Assembly: GCA_938010765.1 (NCBI GenBank)
Contig: CALLVX010000068.1
Location: forward strand, 1-64,000
Direction: 5' to 3'
Source: an uncultured Flavobacteriaceae bacterium
GTDB lineage: Bacteria; Bacteroidota; Bacteroidia; Flavobacteriales; Flavobacteriaceae
DNA: 64,000 nt
A model generated the notes under the pieces. It worked only from the letters and a program-made list of their open reading frames with translations, was not told where the DNA came from and did not search any database. Positions 8,516 through 14,746 of the stretch are shown one piece after another; the first letter of the stretch is position 1; each line of letters begins with the position of its first letter. The position numbers and the translations under genes were made by a program.

Positions 8516-8544
8516 TGTATCAAAGCTGAAGGAGCTTTGATACA
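8516..8544. repeat. Perfect 12-bp inverted repeat (hairpin)
   Basis: TGTATCAAAGCT and AGCTTTGATACA flank the 5-nt loop GAAGG. There is no T-tract on either side, so it is not a standard intrinsic terminator. It sits between the convergent mob genes and secreted-protein operon and may still block or stabilise transcripts. A protein-binding or recombination site is also possible. Confidence 0.6.
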
Positions 8545-8584
8545 AATAGTGAATCAACTTATTAGGACATTAGGGCCGCCACAC

Positions 8585-8944
8585 TTAATTTTTAGCGAGA
8601 CCCTCGAATTCGTCGAAGGTTAATTTTAAATCAGCATTTGGATACTTGTCATAAAAAATAATGGATTTGGATTTCATCGCTTCTGACAACTTCTCTAACT
8701 GAATTTTATATTTCTGTCTTTCGATACGATAACGTTCCATGTCCGTTTTCGTGAACTTAATAATCTCATCGAATTTAGTTTTTCCGTAGTCTCGATACTC
8801 GTTGTAAGCAATCTTCAGGTCCCGGAACTCTCGACTTTTAAACGCTTCTGCCCTAACATATTCGGATTCATCGACCGCAACATTCTTATTGCACGAAGCG
8901 AGTGAAAAAAGGGTGAATAAAATTAATCCAACGTATCGTTTCAT
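8585..8944 (-). CDS. Small lipoprotein, paralogue of 9521-9898
   Basis: This 119-aa protein has a type II signal peptide: MKRYVGLILFTLFSLASC with lipobox L-A-S-C. The mature part is highly charged and helical. It shares with the 125-aa lipoprotein at 9521-9898 the block SEYVRAEAFKSREFRDL (there SEALRVEAFNSVEFKSL) and a KYP motif near the C-terminus. An in-frame ATG at 9010 would hide the signal peptide, so 8944 is preferred. It is last in a four-gene operon of secreted proteins. Function is unknown. Confidence 0.75.
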   Translation of the reverse strand: MKRYVGLILFTLFSLASCNKNVAVDESEYVRAEAFKSREFRDLKIAYNEYRDYGKTKFDEIIKFTKTDMERYRIERQKYKIQLEKLSEAMKSKSIIFYDKYPNADLKLTFDEFEGLAKN

Positions 8945-8991
8945 TATGTGGGTTTTAAATAACCCCCTTTTTGGTTTGGGGGTTTGATTGC

Positions 8992-9240
8992 TTAATTTTT
9001 CGGCTGACAATCTCTGTAGGCACCTACACAGGCCTGTACGGCTTTTTTGTAACGCCTTTCTGCTGTTTCTTGTGCTCCTTCAATTGATCCGATTGCTCCC
9101 GTATATTCCAACTCTGCATCATTCATGCAGGTTGCTAGCTGTACAAAACAATTTGCCTGTACCGGTGGTGAAGCGTTCAATATACTGCTAGTGCTAAGGG
9201 TCAACGCCCCTATGAACATCAATAATATAACTTTTTTCAT
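8992..9240 (-). CDS. Small secreted four-cysteine protein
   Basis: This 82-aa protein has an N-terminal signal peptide (MKKVILLMFIGALTLSTSS) and a mature part with exactly four cysteines, C31, C38, C71 and C78. They form two CX6C pairs separated by a helical stretch, which suggests a disulfide-closed helical hairpin. It ends in CQPKN. The neighbour at 9264-9518 has the same spacing, the shared pattern E-T-A-E-x-x-Y and the same PKN end, so the two are paralogues. The start at 9240 was chosen because the signal peptide begins there. Function is unknown. Confidence 0.72.
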   Translation of the reverse strand: MKKVILLMFIGALTLSTSSILNASPPVQANCFVQLATCMNDAELEYTGAIGSIEGAQETAERRYKKAVQACVGAYRDCQPKN

Positions 9241-9263
9241 TTTAAAATGTTGTTTGGTACTCG

Positions 9264-9518
9264 TTAATTTTTTGGTGGATCGGCGCAAATTCCTAAGTCA
9301 TCGAGGCAGTTTTCCAAATCCGAAACATACTGCTCGGCTGTTTCGTCAGAATATTCCATAAGACTAAGGTTGAACTCAGCCATAGCAACGCACCACCGAA
9401 AAGTACTAAAACAACTGAATGATGCAGAAGTCGTCGTTACTGGTTTTACCGTATTAAAGGAGTAAGAAGACAAGCAGAACGTCCCCATTAGCGTGAATAT
9501 GATTAGTTTTTTTCTCAT
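9264..9518 (-). CDS. Small secreted four-cysteine protein (paralogue)
   Basis: This 84-aa protein has a signal peptide (MRKKLIIFTLMGTFCLSSYS) and mature cysteines C36, C43, C71 and C78 in two CX6C pairs. The AE, then ETAEQY, then C...C..PPKN pattern parallels the 82-aa neighbour. It begins 2 bp after the stop of the upstream lipoprotein gene, so the genes are almost certainly co-transcribed. Periplasmic or extracellular location is inferred from the signal peptide. No known family was recognised. Confidence 0.72.
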   Translation of the reverse strand: MRKKLIIFTLMGTFCLSSYSFNTVKPVTTTSASFSCFSTFRWCVAMAEFNLSLMEYSDETAEQYVSDLENCLDDLGICADPPKN

Positions 9519-9520
9519 AG

Positions 9521-9898
9521 TTATTCATTTATGGCATTTGCTCTCAAAACATCTCTAAGCTCACCTAAACTCATAGTCTCACTTACGGAAGGATACTTTT
9601 TTAGAAAGGCATCCCGTTTTTTGGTAGCCTCAAATAATTTTTGTGAGACTTTTTCTACGAACTCATTCTTTCTCTTCTCTATTTCTACTTCGGTCAGTTT
9701 AGCTGTTTCTTCGCTGCTAAAAAGCTGTTCAGCAGACGCTTCAATATCCACAAAAGTTGAATAGGATTCTTGTAGTGATTTGAACTCAACACTATTGAAA
9801 GCCTCGACACGCAAAGCCTCCGAGTCTTGAATAGTTACATCTTGGCCACATGATAACATCAGTGTTGCCGCCGCCACTGTTAAAAGTACTTTTTTCAT
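9521..9898 (-). CDS. Small lipoprotein, first gene of secreted quartet
   Basis: This 125-aa lipoprotein has the signal MKKVLLTVAAATLMLSC with lipobox L-S-C. The mature part is acidic and helical, with a long coiled-coil-like stretch (TEVEIEKRKNEFVEKV). It is a paralogue of the 119-aa lipoprotein at 8585-8944. The gene order, lipoprotein then Cys protein, Cys protein, lipoprotein, suggests duplication of a two-gene unit followed by inversion of order. It opens the operon, so its promoter should lie in 9899-10282. Confidence 0.75.
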   Translation of the reverse strand: MKKVLLTVAAATLMLSCGQDVTIQDSEALRVEAFNSVEFKSLQESYSTFVDIEASAEQLFSSEETAKLTEVEIEKRKNEFVEKVSQKLFEATKKRDAFLKKYPSVSETMSLGELRDVLRANAINE

Positions 9899-10282
9899 AA
9901 AAAAATATTTAGAGATTAATAAAATTATATATCTCGACTTTTAAATGTAAGTAAAATATTCATTTTATCACAGAAAAAAGACGATAGAATAGAATGTTTT
10001 TATAGTTTATTGAACATATAGTTGTTTATACCTGATTAACTTGGTTAGCATAAATACATTTTCTTTAATCCTAAATCCACAATTGGGAAAATCCGAACAA
10101 CCTTTATGATTATTTTCTGTTCATTTGGTATACGTATAGCTTCATAAATTATCACTTATCGCGCATTAGTAATACCTCCAGTTTACCAAACAGGGTTATT
10201 ATATTATACATTCAAATTTAAAACTGTAAAAACAAAATTTAAAGGAACAAACTGTAAAAAATGTACAGTTTTATAGTAATTG
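9899..10282. other. AT-rich intergenic region in the element
   Basis: No gene is seen in these 384 bp. They lie upstream of the secreted quartet and downstream of the response regulator gene. A hairpin with AAACTGTA at 10249-10256 and TACAGTTT at 10264-10271 lies just after the regulator's stop and may be a weak terminator. A second AAACTGTAAAAA copy lies at about 10221, giving a small direct repeat. The quartet promoter was not pinned down. Confidence 0.4.
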
Positions 10283-10960
10283 TTAAAGAAAGCCTGCTTT
10301 TCTTGCGGCGTTTAAAAGTGATATTATATTCCTGTCATCCACACCGAACTTTTCGCGCATAAGTCGTTTTCGTTTTTCAACTTTAGATGAAGACCAAATT
10401 AGTCTTTTGGGAATTTCTTTTGAAGAAATACCAATGTTGAGAAGATAAAGCAATTCGCGATCGTCCTGATCTAAAACGTATTCTTGCGAAAATTGGTTTC
10501 GAAGTAATTTTGAAAAAGTTTTTGAATAATAAGGGATGTCTTTTAAAACTTCTTTTATACAGATAACAAAATTCTCTTCAACCAGGTCGCTCTTTATCAG
10601 AATGGCCTCCGGGTTTAGGTTTTTAAAAATATTATATAATAAATACTTGTCTGATATCGCCGTCTGAAGGATTATTCGGGTTTTTGGTTTGTTTGAACGA
10701 ATTAGTAGGCCTAAATCTTCCCCAGAAAAAATTTTCTCGTCTGGATATGGAGGGAGCTGTACATCTAGTAAAATGATGTTAAAATCCCCCTTTTCCTTGT
10801 TATTACTGAGAATCAATTGGTGAGCACTTTTACAATCATGTGCAAAAACGATTTCAAAATTTGGAATCAAGCCATCATTGGTCGCATTTTCAAAAAAGTA
10901 TTCGTATCCCTTACAGGTAACGAGATGATCATCTATAATCAATACTCGAAGAGAGGTCAT
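10283..10960 (-). CDS. Response regulator, receiver plus LuxR-type HTH
   Basis: This 225-aa NarL/LuxR-like regulator has a receiver domain at about 1-125, with acidic pocket IIDDH and phosphoacceptor Asp in IILLDVQLPP, and an output HTH at about 160-225 (ELLYLLNIGISSKEIPKRL). No histidine kinase gene is nearby, so it is an orphan in the element. The start MTSLRVLIIDDH at 10960 overlaps the upstream 96-aa gene's stop as ATGA, which supports that start over the longer frame to 11020. It may control the secreted quartet directly downstream; that is inference. Confidence 0.82.
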   Translation of the reverse strand: MTSLRVLIIDDHLVTCKGYEYFFENATNDGLIPNFEIVFAHDCKSAHQLILSNNKEKGDFNIILLDVQLPPYPDEKIFSGEDLGLLIRSNKPKTRIILQTAISDKYLLYNIFKNLNPEAILIKSDLVEENFVICIKEVLKDIPYYSKTFSKLLRNQFSQEYVLDQDDRELLYLLNIGISSKEIPKRLIWSSSKVEKRKRLMREKFGVDDRNIISLLNAARKAGFL

Positions 10961-11247
10961 AAAGGGTTTTTCATTTTTACAATTCTTCTTTTCAAAAATA
11001 AATCCCTGGTTTTTTGACAAAGGTGCTGATGGATTATTGAGTATTCTTCTTGACTAATGAAGGTATAATCTTCATATTCTATAGCATCCTTAAGAACATG
11101 TCGCCAAGTAGATTGTCCTGAAAAATTATATCGTACTACAATGTACTCCAAGAGCGGTGTTTCAATCATCAGATTCTCCAATGAAATCCTATATTTTTTT
11201 ATACTTTCGTGGGTTCCATAAATGATGTATTGTGGGGTAAATTGCAT
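10957..11247 (-). CDS. Hypothetical protein coupled to response regulator
   Basis: This 96-aa protein has no recognised family, signal peptide or membrane helix. It is rich in Tyr and Ile, with SGQSTWRHVLKDAIEYEDYTF in the middle. Its stop overlaps the response regulator start by 4 bp, so the two are translated together. It could be a sensory or modulatory partner taking the place of a kinase. Its promoter region faces the Xre gene across paired palindromes at 11265-11317. Confidence 0.6.
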   Translation of the reverse strand: MQFTPQYIIYGTHESIKKYRISLENLMIETPLLEYIVVRYNFSGQSTWRHVLKDAIEYEDYTFISQEEYSIIHQHLCQKTRDLFLKRRIVKMKNPL

Positions 11248-11264
11248 AATCTACAATTTGGACG

Positions 11265-11317
11265 TACATTGTAAATAGTATTGAAACTTATATAAGTGAA
11301 ATACATATTACAATGTA
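11265..11317. promoter_or_regulatory. Two TACANTGTA palindromes in divergent promoter
   Basis: TACATTGTA at 11265-11273 and TACAATGTA at 11309-11317 are reverse complements of each other. Each is itself a palindrome with one central base. Their centres are 44 bp apart, about four helical turns, between the divergent 96-aa/response-regulator operon and the Xre gene. They are good candidates for operators of the Xre protein or the response regulator. Confidence 0.5.
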
Positions 11318-11391
11318 TAATATTTTTCTCAAATATAGTACAAATATTTGTATTTAAATTAAAATATTTATACAAAAAGTAAAAAAAATAA

Positions 11392-11748
11392 ATGGACGGA
11401 GCTACGCTCAAGAGACTTAGAGAAAGTAAAAACCTGACCCAGAGCGAGTTGGCTGAATTGGTAGGAACCTCAAAGCAAACAATTTGGAACTATGAGAACA
11501 CAGGTACCATACCCAAAACCAAAATTCCGATTTTAAAAAAGTTTCTTGAAACAGAATCCGACTACAAAGTTGACAGCAAGACCGATTTGGAAATTGTTGA
11601 ATACTTGTATGAAAACAAGGAACGTTTTTTGAAAATGCAATCTTTTCAAATGTTGCTGGAAATTCTTTTTACCCAAGACTATACAGAAAAACTACTGAAG
11701 AAATTGAAAGCTAAAGAGAGCTTATCTCCCGATTCAAAAGCAAAGTAG
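11392..11748 (+). CDS. Xre-family HTH transcriptional regulator
   Basis: This 118-aa DNA-binding protein has an HTH_3 domain at about residues 4-58 (LKRLRESKNLTQSELAELVG, then TSKQTIWNYENTG). The C-terminal 60 aa are helical and charged, perhaps for dimerisation. It is divergent from the response regulator operon and probably controls that promoter and its own through the TACANTGTA sites. It could serve as the element's maintenance switch or cargo regulator. Both roles are inferred. Confidence 0.8.
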   Translation: MDGATLKRLRESKNLTQSELAELVGTSKQTIWNYENTGTIPKTKIPILKKFLETESDYKVDSKTDLEIVEYLYENKERFLKMQSFQMLLEILFTQDYTEKLLKKLKAKESLSPDSKAK

Positions 11749-11875
11749 TCATCTTATCCCGTAAGTTTTCCAGTTCAGGACGCATCTTTTGCATCAGTTC
11801 TTCCTCTAGCCGTTGGAATGATTCTTTGTCCAAAAGCCCTTCGTAAATGTCTAATATGTTTTCTGGATCACTCAA
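11711..11875 (-). CDS. Possible 54-aa helical protein (TTG start)
   Basis: A 54-aa reading frame begins with TTG at 11875, overlapping the stop of the 268-aa membrane-protein gene. AAGAAAGGG lies just upstream. It reads as an acidic, helical protein (SDPENILDIYEGLLDKESF, then RLEEELMQKMRPELENL), which looks more like a real protein than random frame. It ends inside the 3' end of the convergent Xre gene, overlapping it by 38 bp. The lack of an ATG keeps confidence low. Confidence 0.4.
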   Translation of the reverse strand: MSDPENILDIYEGLLDKESFQRLEEELMQKMRPELENLRDKMTTLLLNREISSL

Positions 11876-12674
11876 CACCCTTTCTTAAAACGTTTATCTT
11901 TTCTTTATCGTAATGGGGAAGATTTTCTTTGGCAATATGTTTATCGGGTACATCGACCATGATAAAACGCCCCATGGCTTTAATGATATTTCTTAATAAT
12001 TGAACGTTTCTTCTTTTAGTTCTGACCAAATAAAAGGCCAACGTACCGGACAACAACCCAATAAAAAGTAATAGATGAAGATATACCTGTTTTGGCAAAT
12101 CATTCTCGGGATAGAAAATCCAAGCCATATAATAACCGCCTATGCACCCATATACGGCCCCTTTCAGGTTTAAAATTAGTTTGGAAAATATTAAGGGGTT
12201 TGAACAAAGGAGAAGAATGTCCACCATTGCGGAAATAATGACTAAGCCGATGCCAAAATTCCATAAGAACTTATGTCTGGATGAAAATCCAGAAATTTTA
12301 GCAACATCCTTGGCCGTATTCAAATCGGCCAGCGAGCTGACCAATTCCAATTCATAAGCCTTTCGCTCCTTGTTTAACCCCTCAACCTGTATATTGAAAA
12401 ACTGTTCTTTGATTTCAGCGTTTAGCAAGCTTGTTGAAAGAACAATAATGCTGTCCTTGTTTTTCTGGATTTTGGAATCCAATAGCCCAACCTTGTTTTT
12501 TAAATCGACTACTTCTGGTTCGGTCGGTGGTAGATATATGTGAATCAGAAAAGCAACGGCTACAAACACCGTTGCCAATATACTAAAGAATCTCCATAAA
12601 TATGAATCTTGTACTTTATCCTTTGTCCCCAGGGCTTCCAGTATCTTCTTTGTCCGTAGCTTGTAATTGCTCAT
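11868..12674 (-). CDS. Membrane protein with periplasmic-type coiled coil
   Basis: I do not recognise this protein of about 268 aa. A TM helix near the N-terminus (FFSILATVFVAVAFLIHIYL) is followed by a coiled-coil region of about 85 aa, then about three more TM segments (FGIGLVVIISAMVDILLL-like, GAVYGCIGGYYMAWIFY, LLLFIGLLSGTLAFYLV) and a basic tail. An upstream GTG at 12698 would add 8 aa; the ATG at 12674 is preferred. The start lies inside the 47-aa lipoprotein frame at 12616-12759, so the two are coupled. Function is unknown. Confidence 0.68.
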   Translation of the reverse strand: MSNYKLRTKKILEALGTKDKVQDSYLWRFFSILATVFVAVAFLIHIYLPPTEPEVVDLKNKVGLLDSKIQKNKDSIIVLSTSLLNAEIKEQFFNIQVEGLNKERKAYELELVSSLADLNTAKDVAKISGFSSRHKFLWNFGIGLVIISAMVDILLLCSNPLIFSKLILNLKGAVYGCIGGYYMAWIFYPENDLPKQVYLHLLLFIGLLSGTLAFYLVRTKRRNVQLLRNIIKAMGRFIMVDVPDKHIAKENLPHYDKEKINVLRKGVE

Positions 12675-12759
12675 AAGTATTGTCGTTTCCCTGCTCACAA
12701 GAGGATATTGAGGCAGTAAGTGTTAGAATAATTAGTAAGGTAAAGACTACTCTTTTCAT
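12616..12759 (-). CDS. 47-aa lipoprotein overlapping membrane-protein start
   Basis: This short frame encodes a typical lipoprotein signal: MKRVVFTLLIILTLTASISSC. A mature part of only 27 residues follows, rich in D, E, N and Q. It overlaps the 268-aa membrane-protein gene by about 59 bp in another frame. Overlapping genes of this kind are often translationally coupled and act together. It could also be chance, but the signal peptide with a clear lipobox argues for a real gene. Confidence 0.6.
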   Translation of the reverse strand: MKRVVFTLLIILTLTASISSCEQGNDNTYEQLQATDKEDTGSPGDKG

Positions 12760-12940
12760 GACATAAAATTTTTAAGTTATATGTCACAAAATTACTTTAC
12801 AATAACAGTGAATTACTCTCACAGGACACGCAATATATACAGAAGTTATCAACTTGTGAATACAATTCAACGATTAAATCGGGCATTTTAAAGTATTTAA
12901 ACAAAACACCCAATTCAACTATATTTTTTAATTGACCAAA

Positions 12941-14191
12941 TTAGGTGTTGTTACCGAGAATCTTCGAGGATGACTCGTTTTTTGACTCCAGTTTACTTCG
13001 TAGCATCTGCATGTCCTCACTCACGCGACGGTTTAGGATCTTTGCATAATGTTGCGTTGTTCTCAAATTCCTATGCCCTAGCATTTTACTAACAGACTCA
13101 ATAGATACACCATTGGTCAAGGTAACCGTGGTAGCAAAAGTATGCCGCGCCAGATGTGTGGTAAGGTTCTTTGATATGCCGCTTATATGAGCTATTTCCT
13201 TCAAATAGGCGTTCATTTTTTGATTGGTAAGCACTGGGAGTACTTTTGGCTTTCGGAGATATGGACTGTCCGCATACTTATCAAGAATCATCTGCGCAAT
13301 TGGCAAAATTGGAATGTTGGCCTTTGACTTCGTTTTAGTTCGTGAGGTGTTTATCCAATTCTCCCCATCGATTCCCTTGTTGATATCATCCGTACAAAGT
13401 TTCTTTACATCGGCATAGGCCAAACCAGTGAAACAACAAAAGATAAAAATATCTCTTACATGCCTCAATCTAGGCGTATGTAACTTGGTATCTAATAATT
13501 GTTGTATTTCACTTTCCGATAAAAACTCCCGCTCCACCTTCTTTAAACGAACTTTGTAATTCACAAAAGGATCTTTCGGAATCCAATTATTCGCATAGGC
13601 AATTCGAATTATCTTTTTGAAATTGACAACATACTTAATAGCCGTGTTATGACCGCATTTTCGTATCGTTTTCAAATAATATTCGAATCCGGTAATAAAC
13701 TGGTGATCGACCCCTTTTACCGGAATATCATTTTTTTTGTATTCTTTCACTATATATTCTTGGACATGCTTCTTCGTAGTTCGATAACGTTCAGCGGTTC
13801 CGGCTGAAAAGTCTTTCCCCACCAGCCTGTTAACTCGCTCGTTGTGCTCTTCAAAAATCTCCAATAACATCTTTTCCGGTTTCCTTTTACCTAGGAATGC
13901 TTCTTTTAATAAAACGGCGGTGATATCTCGATCTTCTTCCTGTAACTTATCGTACAGCTTAAAAAGTCTAGTTCGAATATTGTCCATATGAATACTTAGC
14001 TCTCTATTTTTAGTCGTTTTCCCTTTTAAAAGTTCTTTCGACGAATCCCATTTAGATAATTCAACTTTACGCTTGATACTCAATTCACACCGCTTGCCAT
14101 TTATCGTAATTCGCAAATATAGCGGGGCTTCACCGCTTTTATTCACATCGTTTCTTTTGGGATAGAATAATGTCGAGAAGGTATTTTTCAT
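12941..14191 (-). CDS. int: Tyrosine recombinase/integrase of the element
   Basis: This 416-aa Bacteroidota-type integrase should catalyse insertion into and excision from tRNA-Ser. It has an N-terminal arm-binding domain (about 1-90), a SAM-like core-binding domain (about 105-205) and a catalytic domain (about 220-400). HLARHTFA (HxxR), MLGHRN and the HYAKI tyrosine are clear. The usual first arginine of TGLR is replaced (TGLAYADV), as in many CTnDOT-like integrases. The gene reads away from the tRNA and starts 237 bp from attR. Subterminal repeats at both ends may be its arm sites. Confidence 0.93.
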   Translation of the reverse strand: MKNTFSTLFYPKRNDVNKSGEAPLYLRITINGKRCELSIKRKVELSKWDSSKELLKGKTTKNRELSIHMDNIRTRLFKLYDKLQEEDRDITAVLLKEAFLGKRKPEKMLLEIFEEHNERVNRLVGKDFSAGTAERYRTTKKHVQEYIVKEYKKNDIPVKGVDHQFITGFEYYLKTIRKCGHNTAIKYVVNFKKIIRIAYANNWIPKDPFVNYKVRLKKVEREFLSESEIQQLLDTKLHTPRLRHVRDIFIFCCFTGLAYADVKKLCTDDINKGIDGENWINTSRTKTKSKANIPILPIAQMILDKYADSPYLRKPKVLPVLTNQKMNAYLKEIAHISGISKNLTTHLARHTFATTVTLTNGVSIESVSKMLGHRNLRTTQHYAKILNRRVSEDMQMLRSKLESKNESSSKILGNNT

Positions 14192-14310
14192 AGGTGAGTA
14201 CTTTAGTTAGCGCTTAAAAGCTAATAAAAGATACAAAAAATACTACTGTAAGTAAAAGAAAATCAATATTTTAAACCTAACTCGGTGAGTACAGTAGTTT
14301 TTGTAAAACA

Positions 14311-14329
14311 CTCACCGATTCACTCACCT
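14311..14329 (+). repeat. Subterminal repeat, possible integrase arm site (right)
   Basis: CTCACCGATTCACTCACCT differs from 4946-4964 by one base and has the same orientation. It lies between the integrase start and attR, 98 bp from the 24-bp repeat. A related CTCGGTGAGTACAG at about 14281 is a partial inverted copy, which adds to the case for a protein-binding cluster. Confidence 0.5.
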
Positions 14330-14365
14330 TTTAGTTGTTGCGAAACCGCATCAACTGACATCAAT

Positions 14366-14403
14366 AAAAATAAAAAACCCTGTAAATCAATAATTTACAG
14401 GGT
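14366..14403 (-). terminator. Element-borne terminator for tRNA-Ser
   Basis: A perfect 11-bp stem (ACCCTGTAAAT with ATTTACAGGGT) has a 5-nt loop, and on the minus strand a TTTTTTATTTTTATT tract follows. It lies just downstream of the tRNA-Ser 3' end inside the element. It replaces the terminator that now sits beyond attL. Confidence 0.78.
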
Positions 14404-14427
14404 AAATGGTAGTTTTTGATGACTACC

Positions 14428-14451
14428 TTGCGGAGGAAGAGGGATTCGAAC
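14428..14451. repeat. Right attachment site (attR), 24-bp direct repeat
   Basis: This copy is identical to 4869-4892. It overlaps the last 21 nt of the intact tRNA-Ser gene and so restores the tRNA 3' end after integration. Confidence 0.88.
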
Positions 14452-14515
14452 CCCCGGAGGTGTGACCCTCGCTAGTTTTCAAGACTAGTGCATTCGACCA
14501 CTCTGCCATTCCTCC
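14431..14515 (-). tRNA. serT: tRNA-Ser(UGA)
   Basis: On the minus strand the 85-nt gene folds fully. The acceptor is GGAGGAA with TTCCTCC and a G discriminator. The anticodon stem CTAGT/ACTAG closes the loop CTTGAAA with anticodon TGA, and there is a long class II variable arm and a TTCGAAT T-loop. CCA is not encoded. Its 3' end is the integration target of the element on its downstream side. Confidence 0.96.
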
Positions 14516-14746
14516 TGACGCGGTCTGCGTACTCTTAGCATTTTTGTCTAAGAGGATGCAAATATAGAAAGGTTTTTCTATTCCCTAAAGTCTTTTGTTT
14601 ATTTTTATTGTTGAAATATACTACCATTGCTCGAATGCCATTCCAATACTTCCTGTTCTACCCTATATTTGTATTTGGATAAAATCATCCTAAGATTACC
14701 CACCCTAAACAATATTAAAAGAACGCAGTAAATCTTTACAGTTAAA

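Larger units (their letters stand above)
4869..14451. mobile_element. Integrative mobilizable element in tRNA-Ser(UGA)
   Basis: The element is 9.6 kb and is delimited by an exact 24-bp direct repeat. It has a tyrosine integrase ending next to the intact tRNA-Ser, a MobC-like protein, a relaxase and a third mobilization-associated reading frame. No type IV secretion or coupling genes are present, so it should depend on a helper for transfer. Cargo genes are a membrane protein (5310-6233), a secreted quartet (8585-9898), a response regulator pair, an Xre regulator and a membrane coiled-coil protein. The element supplies a substitute terminator at 14366-14403 for the tRNA, whose apparent original terminator is now at 4831-4866. 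Mobility today is uncertain because of the frameshift near 8130. Confidence 0.86.

Noticed and set aside
8516-8544. Perfect hairpin as an intrinsic terminator
   Set aside because: No T-tract follows on either strand, so it is listed only as an inverted repeat.
11199-11411. 70-aa minus-strand frame
   Set aside because: It covers the divergent promoter region with the palindromes and overlaps the Xre start and the 96-aa gene.
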